In this document: positions 42,147 to 50,705 of the stretch, in pieces
Layout: every line of letters begins with the position of its first letter
How positions within the stretch are numbered: the first letter of the stretch is position 1
DNA from: Flavonifractor sp. An100
Lineage (GTDB): Bacteria > Bacillota > Clostridia > Oscillospirales > Oscillospiraceae
Assembly (NCBI RefSeq): GCF_002161175.1
Contig: NZ_NFMA01000003.1
Location: 133,770-197,769, forward strand
Reading direction: 5' to 3'
Length of the DNA: 64,000 nt
The notes under the pieces: model-generated
What the model saw: only the letters and a program-made list of their open reading frames with translations
Database searches by the model: none
What the model was told of the DNA's origin: nothing
Program-made: the position numbers and the translations under genes

Positions 42147-43178
42147 ATGGATTTCTTGAAAAAAGTCGGCCCTGGTGTGGTGCTGTGTTTGATTCTTGCC
42201 ATTCCCAGCTTTTTGTTGGGCCGTGTCTTTCCCGTCATCGGCGGCCCTGTGATTGCTATTTTACTTGGCATGGTGGTCTCCCTATTCCTCTACGAGAGAA
42301 CCCGTTACCAAGCGGGCATCGCCTACACTTCGAAAAAAATTCTGCAGTATGCAGTCATCCTTCTGGGCTTTGGCCTGAATCTGTCCGAGATCGCAAAGGT
42401 GGGCGCTCAGTCCCTGCCCATTATCTGCTCCACCATTGCCACCTCGCTGCTTACCGCCTTCCTGCTGCGAAAATACCTCACCATGCCCAACAACATTGCC
42501 GTTCTGGTGGGAGTGGGTTCCTCCATCTGCGGCGGCTCCGCCATTGCCGCCACCGCCCCTGTCATTGGGGCGGATGATGAGGAAATCGCCCAATCCATCT
42601 CCGTTATCTTCCTCTTCAACATTTTAGCGGCTCTGATCTTCCCCACTCTGGGCGGCGTCCTTGGAATGACCAATGACGGATTCGGTCTTTTTGCCGGTAC
42701 CGCCGTCAACGATACCTCCTCCGTCACAGCGGCCGCCTCCACCTGGGACACCCTTCATGGCACCAACGGGGCCGTGTTGAAATACGCCACCATTGTCAAG
42801 CTCACCCGCACCCTGGCGATCATCCCCATCACGCTGGCGCTGGCTTTCTGGCGGACCTGGCGGGCCAAACAGGGCGACAACACCACCACCGGCTCCTTCA
42901 GCCTGAAAAAGGTGTTCCCCTTCTTCATCCTGTTCTTTGTCCTAGCCTCCATCATCACGACCCTCTCCACTCTGGCCGGTGCCGACCCCGCCATTTTCCA
43001 GCCTCTGAAGGAGCTGTCCAAGTTCTTTATCATCTTGGCTATGGCAGCCATCGGTCTGAACACTGACCTAGTCAAGCTGGTGAAAACTGGTTCCAAGCCC
43101 ATCCTTCTGGGAGCCAGCTGCTGGGTGGGAATCACCGTTGTCAGCTTATCTATGCAGCACCTGTTGGGTCTGCTGTAA
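42147..43178 (+). CDS. YeiH/YadS-like membrane exporter (putative sulfate exporter family)
   Basis: 343 residues, about ten membrane segments. The motif [20 protein letters not shown] and [18 protein letters not shown] are those of the PSE (YeiH) family; a conserved Gly-rich loop is repeated with inverted topology. Members are linked to export of sulphur-containing or organic anions, but no member has a well-proven substrate. The neighbouring divergent LysR regulator is the usual partner. It has a promoter with weak -35 and ends with a terminator at 43207-43241. Confidence 0.85.
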   Translation: MDFLKKVGPGVVLCLILAIPSFLLGRVFPVIGGPVIAILLGMVVSLFLYERTRYQAGIAYTSKKILQYAVILLGFGLNLSEIAKVGAQSLPIICSTIATSLLTAFLLRKYLTMPNNIAVLVGVGSSICGGSAIAATAPVIGADDEEIAQSISVIFLFNILAALIFPTLGGVLGMTNDGFGLFAGTAVNDTSSVTAAASTWDTLHGTNGAVLKYATIVKLTRTLAIIPITLALAFWRTWRAKQGDNTTTGSFSLKKVFPFFILFFVLASIITTLSTLAGADPAIFQPLKELSKFFIILAMAAIGLNTDLVKLVKTGSKPILLGASCWVGITVVSLSMQHLLGLL

Positions 43179-43206
43179 TTTCAGCATCCCAGTTTCCTTA
43201 CCTTTT

Positions 43207-43241
43207 CCCGCCACCGGCTCAGCCCGGCGGCGGGACTTTTT
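43207..43241 (+). terminator. Terminator of the YeiH gene
   Basis: CCCGCC (43207-43212) with GGCGGG (43229-43234), inner CCGG pairing, then ACTTTTT. Confidence 0.75.
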
Positions 43242-43286
43242 CGTATAGACAAAGTTACTTTTCTGGGTGAGTGGTTTCCTTCCACG

Positions 43287-43325
43287 AAAAAGCCCGGGCA
43301 GACCATATGGTCTGCCCGGGCTTTT
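43287..43325 (-). terminator. Terminator of the PFOR gene, perfect palindrome
   Basis: AAAAGCCCGGGCAGACCAT and its exact complement meet without a loop; T-runs on both strands. It ends 20 bases after the PFOR stop. Confidence 0.9.
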
Positions 43326-43345
43326 ATTCTTGGATTTCGCAGGAA

Positions 43346-46300
43346 TTACTCCTCGCCGTACATCTTCTCCAGACGGGTCAGCTTGTCGTAGCGCTTCTTG
43401 GCGGTCTCCTCGTTCAGAGCGAAGAGCTCCTTGGCGCGGTCGGGGAAGGAACGGGTCAGGCTGGAGTAGCGGGCCTCGTTCATCAGGAACTCCTGATAGC
43501 CGCCAGCGGGGGCCTTGGAGTCCAGAGTGAAGGGGTTCTTTCCCTCGGCCTTGGCGGCGGGGTTGAACCGGAACAGGTTCCAGTAGCCGCACTCCACGGC
43601 CTTCTTCATCTCGGACTGGCAGTTAGCCATGCCGCCCTTGATGGAGTGCATCTCACAGGGAGCGTAGCCGATGATCAGAGAAGGACCATGATAGGCCTCG
43701 GCCTCAGCAATGGCCTTCAGGGTCTGGTTGGGATTGGCGCCCATAGCCACCTGAGCCACATAGACGTAGCCGTAGGTCATGGCGATCTCAGCCAGGGACT
43801 TCTTGGCCACGGTCTTACCGGCAGCAGCGAACTGAGCCACCTGGCCGATGTTGGAGGCCTTGGAAGCCTGTCCGCCAGTGTTGGAGTACACCTCGGTGTC
43901 GAAGACGAAGACGTTTACATCCTCGCCGGAAGCCAGGACGTGGTCCACACCACCGAAGCCGATGTCGTAAGCCCAGCCGTCGCCGCCGAAGATCCACACG
44001 GACTTCTTGGACAGGTAGGACTTCTCAGCCAGAACGGCCTTGCAGTCAGCGCAGCCGGCAGCGGCGCCCTTCTCCAGCTCAGCAACCAGAGCCTTGGTGG
44101 CAGCGCCGTTGGCGGAGCCATCCTCCTTGGTATCCAGGAAGGCCTGAATAGCGGCCTTGGCCTCGGCGGGAGTGGCCTCGGCAGCAGCCATGGCCTCCAG
44201 CTTGGCGATCAAGCGGTTGCGGATAGCCTTCTGGCCCAGGTACAGGCCCAGACCGTGCTCGGCGTTATCCTCGAACAGGGAGTTGGCCCAAGCGGGACCA
44301 TGACCCTCGGCGTTGGTGGCGTAGGGAGAGGTAGCAGCGGGGCCGCCCCAGATGGAGGAACAGCCGGTGGCGTTGGAGATATACATCCGGTCGCCGAACA
44401 GCTGGGTGATGAGACGGGCATAAGCGGTCTCGGCACAGCCGGCGCAGGAGCCGGAGAACTCCAGCATGGGCTTCTTGAACTGGCTGCCCTTCACGGTCAG
44501 GTCGGCCACATCCTCCTTGACGGAGACGTTGGCAACCATGTAGTTGAACACGTCCTGCTGAGCCAGCTCCTCCTCCTGGTTGACCATGGTCAGAGCCTTG
44601 GTGGGACACACGTTGGCACAGACAGAGCAGCCCATACAATCCAGGGGGCTGATGGCGATGGAGAACTTGTACTGGCCCTTGCCCTTGCCGGCCTTCACGT
44701 CCACGATCTTGGCGGCGGCGGGGGCGTTCTTGGCCTCCTCCTCGGTCAGGGCGAAGGGACGGATAGTGGCGTGGGGGCAGACGTAAGCGCACTGGTTGCA
44801 CTGGATACACTTGGTGGAATCCCAGGTGGGCACGGAGACGGCCACGCCGCGCTTCTCATAGGCGGCAGCGCCCAGCTCGAAGGTGCCGTCCACGTGGTCC
44901 ACGAAAGCGGAAACAGGCAGGCTGTCGCCGTCCATACGGTCCACGGGCTCCAGGATGTTCTCTACCATCTTGATCAGCTTGGCGGGACCGGTGAGCTTGC
45001 TCTCCTTGGGCTCGTCCACGGCGTTCTTCCAGGACTCGGGCACCTCGTACTTCTTGAAGGCGGTGGCGCCGGCGTCGATGGCCTTGTGGTTCATGTCCAC
45101 GATGTCCTGGCCCTTCTTCAGGTAGGAGTGAGTGGCGGCATCCTTCATGTACTGGATAGCCTCAGCCTCGGGCATCACCTTGGCCAGAGCGAAGAAGGCG
45201 GACTGGAGAATGGTGTTGGTGCGCTTGCCCATACCGATCTCCCGGGCCAGGTCGATGGCGTTGATGGTGTACAGCTGGATGTTGTTCTCCGCGATGTAAC
45301 GCTTGGCGTTGGCGGACAGGTGGTGGGCCACTTCCTCGTCGGACCACTGGCAGTTGATCATGAACACGCCGCCGGGCTTGACGTCACGGACCATGGGGAA
45401 GTCCTTGGTCACGTAGGAGGGGTTGTGGCAGGCCACGAAGTCGGCCTTGTTGATGTAGTAGGGGCTCTTGATGGGCTTATCGCCGAAGCGCAGGTGGCTG
45501 ATGGTCACGCCGCCGGTCTTCTTGGAGTCGTACTGGAAGTAAGCCTGCACGTACTTGTCGGTGTGGTCGCCGATGATCTTGATGGAGTTCTTGTTGGCGC
45601 CCACGGTGCCGTCGCCGCCCAGGCCCCAGAACTTGCACTCGATGGTGCCCTCGGCAGCGGTGTTGTGAGAGGTGGTCTCCTCCAGGGAGGAACCGGTCAC
45701 GTCGTCCACGATGCCGATGGTGAAGTGGTTCTTGGGCTCAGCCTTGGCCAGGTTCTCATACACGGCGAACACGCTCTTGGGAGGCGTATCCTTGGAGCCC
45801 AGGCCGTAACGGCCGGCCACAACGGTCTTGTCGGTGATGCCGGCGCCGGCCAGAGCGGTGATGACGTCCAGGTACAGAGGATCGCCCAGAGCGCCGGGCT
45901 CCTTGGTGCGGTCCAGAACGGCAATCTTCTTGGCGGTGGCGGGGATAGCGGCGATCAGCTTGTCGGCGCGGAAGGGGCGGTACAGACGGACCTTGATCAG
46001 GCCCACCTTCTCCCCGTGAGCGTTGAGGTAGTCAATGACCTCCTCAGCCACGTCGCAGATGGAGCCCATGGCGATGATGACCCGGTCGGCATCGGCAGCG
46101 CCGTAGTAGTTGAACAGCTTGTAGTCGGTGCCCAGCTTGGCGTTGATCTTGCCCATGTACTCCTCTACGATCTCAGGCAGAGCCTCGTAGTAGGGGTTGC
46201 AGGCCTCGCGGTGCTGGAAGAAGATGTCGCCGTTCTCGTGGGAGCCGCGCATGGTGGGGTGCTCGGGGTTCAGAGCGCGGGCACGGAAGGCCTCCACGGC

Positions 46301-46894
46301 GTCCATGTCCACCATCTCGGCCAGATCCTTGTAGTCCCAAATGGCGATCTTCTGGATCTCGTGGGAGGTGCGGAAACCGTCGAAGAAGTTGATGAAGGGG
46401 ACGCGGCCCTTGATGGCGGACAGATGAGCCACGGGAGCCAGGTCCATAACCTCCTGCACGTTGCCCTCAGCCAGCATGGCAAAACCGGTCTGACGGCAGG
46501 CCATCACGTCGGAGTGATCGCCGAAGATGTTCAGAGACTGGGCAGCCACGGTACGGGCGGAGACGTGGAACACGCAGGGCAGCAGCTCGCCGGCGATCTT
46601 GTACATATTGGGGATCATCAGCAGCAGGCCCTGAGAGGCGGTGTAGGTGGTGGTCAGAGCACCGGCGTTCAGAGAGCCGTGCACGGTGCCGGCAGCACCG
46701 GCCTCAGACTGCATCTCGATGACCTTCACGGTGGTGCCGAAGATATTCTTCTGGCCCTGAGCCGCCCACTGGTCCACATAGTCGGCCATGGGGCTGGACG
46801 GAGTGATGGGGTAGATGCCGGCTACCTCGGTGAAGGCGTAGCTGACATAGGCTGCCGCATTGTTGCCGTCCATGGTTTTGAACTTTCTTGCCAT
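43346..46894 (-). CDS. nifJ: Pyruvate:ferredoxin oxidoreductase
   Basis: 1182 residues from the ATG at 46894. One-chain PFOR: domain I starts MARKFKTMDGNNAAAYVSYAFTEVA... with ITPSSPMADYVDQWAAQG, domain II follows; a 2[4Fe-4S] ferredoxin-like domain has CIQCNQCAYVCPHATI and CMGCSVCANVCPTKAL (about residues 690-760); the thiamine diphosphate domain has the C-terminal cluster cysteines near SGSCAGCAETAY and GGDGWAYDIGFGG. It splits pyruvate to acetyl-CoA and CO2 and reduces ferredoxin, which would feed the hydrogenase encoded in this window. It is transcribed from its own promoter with a leader of about 200 bases. Confidence 0.97.
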   Translation of the reverse strand: MARKFKTMDGNNAAAYVSYAFTEVAGIYPITPSSPMADYVDQWAAQGQKNIFGTTVKVIEMQSEAGAAGTVHGSLNAGALTTTYTASQGLLLMIPNMYKIAGELLPCVFHVSARTVAAQSLNIFGDHSDVMACRQTGFAMLAEGNVQEVMDLAPVAHLSAIKGRVPFINFFDGFRTSHEIQKIAIWDYKDLAEMVDMDAVEAFRARALNPEHPTMRGSHENGDIFFQHREACNPYYEALPEIVEEYMGKINAKLGTDYKLFNYYGAADADRVIIAMGSICDVAEEVIDYLNAHGEKVGLIKVRLYRPFRADKLIAAIPATAKKIAVLDRTKEPGALGDPLYLDVITALAGAGITDKTVVAGRYGLGSKDTPPKSVFAVYENLAKAEPKNHFTIGIVDDVTGSSLEETTSHNTAAEGTIECKFWGLGGDGTVGANKNSIKIIGDHTDKYVQAYFQYDSKKTGGVTISHLRFGDKPIKSPYYINKADFVACHNPSYVTKDFPMVRDVKPGGVFMINCQWSDEEVAHHLSANAKRYIAENNIQLYTINAIDLAREIGMGKRTNTILQSAFFALAKVMPEAEAIQYMKDAATHSYLKKGQDIVDMNHKAIDAGATAFKKYEVPESWKNAVDEPKESKLTGPAKLIKMVENILEPVDRMDGDSLPVSAFVDHVDGTFELGAAAYEKRGVAVSVPTWDSTKCIQCNQCAYVCPHATIRPFALTEEEAKNAPAAAKIVDVKAGKGKGQYKFSIAISPLDCMGCSVCANVCPTKALTMVNQEEELAQQDVFNYMVANVSVKEDVADLTVKGSQFKKPMLEFSGSCAGCAETAYARLITQLFGDRMYISNATGCSSIWGGPAATSPYATNAEGHGPAWANSLFEDNAEHGLGLYLGQKAIRNRLIAKLEAMAAAEATPAEAKAAIQAFLDTKEDGSANGAATKALVAELEKGAAAGCADCKAVLAEKSYLSKKSVWIFGGDGWAYDIGFGGVDHVLASGEDVNVFVFDTEVYSNTGGQASKASNIGQVAQFAAAGKTVAKKSLAEIAMTYGYVYVAQVAMGANPNQTLKAIAEAEAYHGPSLIIGYAPCEMHSIKGGMANCQSEMKKAVECGYWNLFRFNPAAKAEGKNPFTLDSKAPAGGYQEFLMNEARYSSLTRSFPDRAKELFALNEETAKKRYDKLTRLEKMYGEE

Positions 46895-47000
46895 AGAGTT
46901 CCCTACTTTCTTCCTTATTTGGTCGGACCGGCAGCGAGAACCGCCTGTCCATATTCCATACAGAACTGCCGCTTCTTCCGTCATATGCATATGCATACAT

Positions 47001-47021
47001 CGCTTATAATCTTTATAAGCG
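47001..47021. promoter_or_regulatory. Perfect palindrome in the PFOR leader
   Basis: CGCTTATAA, three bases, TTATAAGCG, 9-bp arms, about 75 bases after the predicted transcription start. It may be an operator or an RNA hairpin; no regulator is known to bind this. Confidence 0.5.
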
Positions 47022-47047
47022 TTTGACTATAACTGCACATGACAGTA

Positions 47048-47071
47048 CCGCTCCCCGGCAGTGGGGAGCGG
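47048..47071. other. GC-rich hairpin in the PFOR leader
   Basis: CCGCTCCCC (47048-47056) and GGGGAGCGG (47063-47071) form a 9-bp stem with no T-run on either strand, 25 bases after the transcription start. A 5'-end stability element is possible. Confidence 0.55.
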
Positions 47072-47094
47072 AAACGTCTATTTCGACGCCCATA

Positions 47095-47123
47095 AGTGTA
47101 TCACTTTTCCCTCCATTTGTAAA
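47095..47123 (-). promoter_or_regulatory. Promoter of the PFOR gene
   Basis: Minus strand TTTACA (47123-47118), 17 bases, TACACT (47100-47095). Confidence 0.72.
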
Positions 47124-47197
47124 TCCAAAGAATGAAATTTTTCTTGCTTTTTCTAGGGCATAACGCCCAAACCATAAGGAAAATGCCATAGGGTCCA

Positions 47198-47226
47198 TTG
47201 CATTTCCTCAAAAAACCAAGTACAAT
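47198..47226 (+). promoter_or_regulatory. Promoter of the comM-like gene
   Basis: TTGCAT (47198-47203), 17 bases, TACAAT (47221-47226), 46 bases before the start codon. Confidence 0.82.
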
Positions 47227-47271
47227 GGTTTTATTACTTCGTTCCCTAATTTTGGAAGGAGGACGAACGTC

Positions 47272-48780
47272 TTGGTCTTTACCGTTCGCTCCCTGGGACT
47301 GCACGGTATTTCTGGCTATCCCGTTTTAGCGGAGTGCGACCTGTCCGCCGGACTGCCGGCCTTCACCATTGTCGGCCTGCCCGACGCCGCCGTCAACGAG
47401 GCCCGGGACCGGGTCCGCTCTGCCATCAAAAACTGTGGCTTCACCTTTCCCGTCAGCCGGATCACCATCAATCTGGCTCCCGCCCACGTAAAAAAAGAGG
47501 GTACCCTCTATGACCTGCCCATTCTGGTGGGCATTTTAGCGGCGGGGGGACAGCTCCAGGTCAAGCAGCCAGACTGCGCCTTTCTGGGGGAACTATCCCT
47601 GTCCGGACAGCTGCGCCCCTGCGCCGGTATGCTGCCCATGGCCCTTCGGGCTAAGGAAGAGGGCATCCGCGCCCTGTTCGTTCCGGAGGACAACGCCCCT
47701 GAAGCCACCTTGGCACAAGGGCCTGACATCTACCCCGTTCGGGATGTGGGACAGCTGGTCCGCCACCTGTCGGGCGAAGAGCTCATCTCCCCCGCCCGTC
47801 CCTGGGTCCCCGCCCCCCAGGACACTGCCCTGCCCAATTTTTCCCAGGTCAAGGGCCAGGAGCAGGCCAAGCGCGCCCTGGAAATTGCCGCCGCAGGCGG
47901 GCACAACATCCTGCTTTCCGGCCCCCCAGGCTCGGGCAAATCCATGCTGGCCCGCCGCCTGCCCGGCATTCTCCCCGGCATGACCCGCCAGGAAGCCCTA
48001 GAGGCCACCCAGGTCCACTCCGTTATGGGTCTGACCTCTCCGGAGCATCCCCTCATTGACGTCCGCCCCTTCCGCTCCCCCCACCACACCATCTCTTCCA
48101 TGGGGATGGCGGGCGGGGGCAGCAATCCTAAGCCGGGGGAAATCTCCCTGGCTCACCAGGGGGTCCTCTTTTTGGACGAGCTGCCCGAATTTCCCAAAGA
48201 GGTGCTGGAGGTGCTCCGCCAGCCTCTGGAGGATGGGCAGATCCAGATCTCCCGGGCCTCAGGCACCGTCACCTACCCCAGCCGCTTTATGCTGGTGTGC
48301 GCTATGAATCCCTGCCGCTGCGGCTGGTACGGCCATCCCTCCGGCCGGTGCCGCTGCACTCCAGCTGAGGTAAAAAAGTACCTCTCCCGCCTCTCCGGTC
48401 CCCTGCTGGACCGCATCGACCTCTTTGTCCAGGTGGACGCCCTGGACTTTGACGAGCTGGCCCACCGCCAGCCCTCCCAGTCCTCCGCCACCATACGCGC
48501 CCGGGTAAATGAAGCCAGAAGCCGCCAGCGGGAGCGCCAGCACGGCGCCTCCAACGCCGGTCTGGACCGGGATGGGCTGGACCAGTTCTGTGGACTGGAC
48601 GAGGACGGCTTGCGTCTGATGAAGGGGGCCTTTGACCGGATGGGACTGACCGCCCGGAGCTATGACCGTATTTTAAAGGTAGCCCGCACCATCGCTGACC
48701 TGGACGGCAGCCCGGGCATCCAGTCCTTCCATCTGGCGGAGGCCCTGCAGTACCGGCCGCCGGAATACCTGCGGCGGTAA
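47272..48780 (+). CDS. comM: YifB/ComM-like Mg-chelatase family AAA+ ATPase
   Basis: 502 residues from a TTG at 47272 with GGAAGGAGG upstream. An N-terminal domain (1-185, FTVRSLGLHGISGYPVLAECD) is followed by a AAA+ core with Walker A GPPGSGKSM near residue 221 and Walker B VLFLDELPEF, then a Cys-containing loop (AMNPCRCGWYGHPSGRCRC) of the kind typical of this family and a C-terminal helical domain. ComM relatives are hexameric branch-migration helicases that help homologous DNA uptake; the role outside transformable bacteria is unclear. Confidence 0.9.
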   Translation: MVFTVRSLGLHGISGYPVLAECDLSAGLPAFTIVGLPDAAVNEARDRVRSAIKNCGFTFPVSRITINLAPAHVKKEGTLYDLPILVGILAAGGQLQVKQPDCAFLGELSLSGQLRPCAGMLPMALRAKEEGIRALFVPEDNAPEATLAQGPDIYPVRDVGQLVRHLSGEELISPARPWVPAPQDTALPNFSQVKGQEQAKRALEIAAAGGHNILLSGPPGSGKSMLARRLPGILPGMTRQEALEATQVHSVMGLTSPEHPLIDVRPFRSPHHTISSMGMAGGGSNPKPGEISLAHQGVLFLDELPEFPKEVLEVLRQPLEDGQIQISRASGTVTYPSRFMLVCAMNPCRCGWYGHPSGRCRCTPAEVKKYLSRLSGPLLDRIDLFVQVDALDFDELAHRQPSQSSATIRARVNEARSRQRERQHGASNAGLDRDGLDQFCGLDEDGLRLMKGAFDRMGLTARSYDRILKVARTIADLDGSPGIQSFHLAEALQYRPPEYLRR

Positions 48781-48815
48781 GTACCGCTTGTTTTGGGCGT
48801 TGTCTTCTACCGCTC

Positions 48816-48844
48816 TGGACAGGACACAGGATTTTCAGTATAAT
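48816..48844 (+). promoter_or_regulatory. Promoter of thiI
   Basis: TGGACA (48816-48821), 17 bases, TATAAT (48839-48844), about 40 bases before the ATG. Confidence 0.75.
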
Positions 48845-48886
48845 GACCGAGAACCCTTCAATTCCGTGGAAAGGAACCAATATAAT

Positions 48887-50053
48887 ATGAATGAAATGAT
48901 TTTGCTCAAGCTGGGCGAACTGGTCCTCAAGGGCCTGAACCGCCGCAGCTTCGAGGATAAACTTCAGGCCAATATCCACCGCCGTCTCAATGGGCTGGGA
49001 CAATTCCGCGTCTATACCCGCCAGTCCACCACCTATGTGGAGCCCATGGACCCCTCCTGCGACATGGACGGGGCCTGGGAGGCCATGAAGAAGGTCTTTG
49101 GCGTGGTGGGCCTGAGCCGGGCCCGGGCCTGCGAAAAGGACAAGGACGCCATCCTGGCCGCCTGCCGGGAGTATTTGGACGGCCCTCTCTCCTCCGCCCG
49201 CACCTTTAAAGTGGAGACCAAGCGGGCGGATAAAACCTTCCCCATGACCTCCATTCAGCTCAGCCAGTATGTGGGGGGCGAGCTGGACGAGTTCTACCCC
49301 AACCTCCAGGTGGACGTGCACCATCCGGAGCTGACGGTATATGTGGAAATCCGGGATTATGCCGCCTTTGTCCATGCCGATCCGGAGCCCGGAGCGGGCG
49401 GACTGCCTGTGGGCATCAACGGCCGGGCGGTGGCCCTGCTCTCCGGCGGCATTGACTCCCCCGTGGCCAGCTACATGATCGCCAAGCGGGGCGTCGCTCT
49501 AGAGATGGTCCACTTCTTCTCCTACCCCTACACCTCCCCTGAGGCCAAAGACAAGGTGCTGGAGCTGGCCCGTCTGCTCACCCCCTGGTGCGGCCATCTC
49601 ACCGTCCATGTAGTCCCCTTCACCGCCATCCAGGAGGAGCTGCGCCGGTCCTGCCCGGAGGAGCTGTTCACCATCATCATGCGCCGATTCATGATGCGCA
49701 TTTCCCAGGCGGTGGCCAAGCGGTGCGGAGCCAAGGCCCTGGTCACCGGAGAATGCCTGGGACAGGTGGCCAGCCAGACCATGGAGGCCATGGCGGTCAC
49801 CGGAAGCGTAGTGGAGCTGCCCATCCTCCGTCCCTGCGTGGGAATGGACAAGGAGGAGATCGTCCAGGTGTCCCGGAAGATCGGCACCTATGACACCTCC
49901 ATCCTGCCCTATGAGGACTGCTGCACCGTCTTTACCCCCCGTCACCCCCGTCTGCGCCCCCTGCCCGGCGAGGTGGAGCTGGCCGAGTCCAAGCTGGACA
50001 TTGAGTCCATGGTCCGCCAAGCGGTGGAGGGCATTGAACGGGTGCGGGTCTGA
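48887..50053 (+). CDS. thiI: tRNA 4-thiouridine synthase ThiI
   Basis: 388 residues from the ATG at 48887, behind AAAGGAACC. An N-terminal NFLD/THUMP part (1-165, LKLGELVLKGLNRRSFEDKL) and an AANH pyrophosphatase domain with the PP-loop LLSGGIDSPVA near 185. The typical ThiI rhodanese domain is absent, as in most Firmicutes, where a partner cysteine desulphurase supplies sulphur. No cysteine desulphurase is adjacent; the GNAT gene follows 17 bases downstream. Confidence 0.95.
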   Translation: MNEMILLKLGELVLKGLNRRSFEDKLQANIHRRLNGLGQFRVYTRQSTTYVEPMDPSCDMDGAWEAMKKVFGVVGLSRARACEKDKDAILAACREYLDGPLSSARTFKVETKRADKTFPMTSIQLSQYVGGELDEFYPNLQVDVHHPELTVYVEIRDYAAFVHADPEPGAGGLPVGINGRAVALLSGGIDSPVASYMIAKRGVALEMVHFFSYPYTSPEAKDKVLELARLLTPWCGHLTVHVVPFTAIQEELRRSCPEELFTIIMRRFMMRISQAVAKRCGAKALVTGECLGQVASQTMEAMAVTGSVVELPILRPCVGMDKEEIVQVSRKIGTYDTSILPYEDCCTVFTPRHPRLRPLPGEVELAESKLDIESMVRQAVEGIERVRV

Positions 50054-50070
50054 CCGGGGAGGGCTGACTG

Positions 50071-50643
50071 ATGTCCATTCGTCTGGCCCGGCCGGAGGAC
50101 AGCGCCGCTCTGCTGTCCATCTACAGTCAATACATCCGCACCCCCATTACCTTTGAATATGACCTGCCCACCCAGGAGGAATTTGCCCAGCGCATCTCCT
50201 CCACCCTGGAACACTACCCCTATCTGGTGTGGGAAGAAAAGGGAGCCTTGCTGGGATACGCTTACGCCCACCCGGAGCGGGAACGGGAGGCCTACCAGTT
50301 CAATTCAGAGCTGTCCATCTACCTGGACCGCGCCGCCTCCGGCCGGGGCATCGGCCGCAGGCTGTACTCCGCTTTAATGGACCTACTGGTCCTTCAGGGG
50401 GTAAAGACCGCCTACGGAGTGGTCACCGACCCTAACCCAGCCAGCGAGGGACTGCACCAGTCTCTGGGCTTTCGACGTGTCGGCCTTCACCGGAACACCG
50501 GATTTAAGGACGGGAAGTGGTACGACGTCATCTGGTTTGAAAAGGACCTGGCTCCTTACATCCCCGATCCCACACCGGTGATCCCCTTTCCCCAGCTGTA
50601 TGACCAGGCGGTAGCAGATGTTCTCTCCCGCCACTCCCTTTGA
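50071..50643 (+). CDS. GNAT acetyltransferase, Pat/Bar-like
   Basis: 190 residues. MSIRLARPEDSAALLSIYSQYIRTPITFEYDLP at the start and the acetyl-CoA loop SGRGIGRRLYSAL (about 91-103) and ASEGLHQSLGFRRVG (about 127-141) are those of the phosphinothricin acetyltransferase-like GNAT group, which acetylates amino groups of small amino-acid-like molecules. Cotranscribed with thiI and ended by a strong hairpin. Confidence 0.88.
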   Translation: MSIRLARPEDSAALLSIYSQYIRTPITFEYDLPTQEEFAQRISSTLEHYPYLVWEEKGALLGYAYAHPEREREAYQFNSELSIYLDRAASGRGIGRRLYSALMDLLVLQGVKTAYGVVTDPNPASEGLHQSLGFRRVGLHRNTGFKDGKWYDVIWFEKDLAPYIPDPTPVIPFPQLYDQAVADVLSRHSL

Positions 50644-50650
50644 TGCACGA

Positions 50651-50697
50651 AAAACCCCCGGAAGGGAACCGCAGTTTGGTTCCCCTCCGGGGGTTTT
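50651..50697 (+). terminator. Terminator after the GNAT gene, bidirectional
   Basis: 12-bp outer stem AAAACCCCCGGA (50651-50662) with TCCGGGGGTTTT (50686-50697), extended inside by GGGAACC/GGTTCCC. It also faces the histidine kinase stop on the minus strand. Confidence 0.9.
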
Positions 50698-50705
50698 GTC
50701 TTATT

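Noticed and set aside
43271-47026. Open frame of 1251 codons on the plus strand opposite PFOR
   Set aside because: Same cause as above: antisense to nifJ with codon-biased composition, Gly/Leu/Val/His-rich and no domain pattern.
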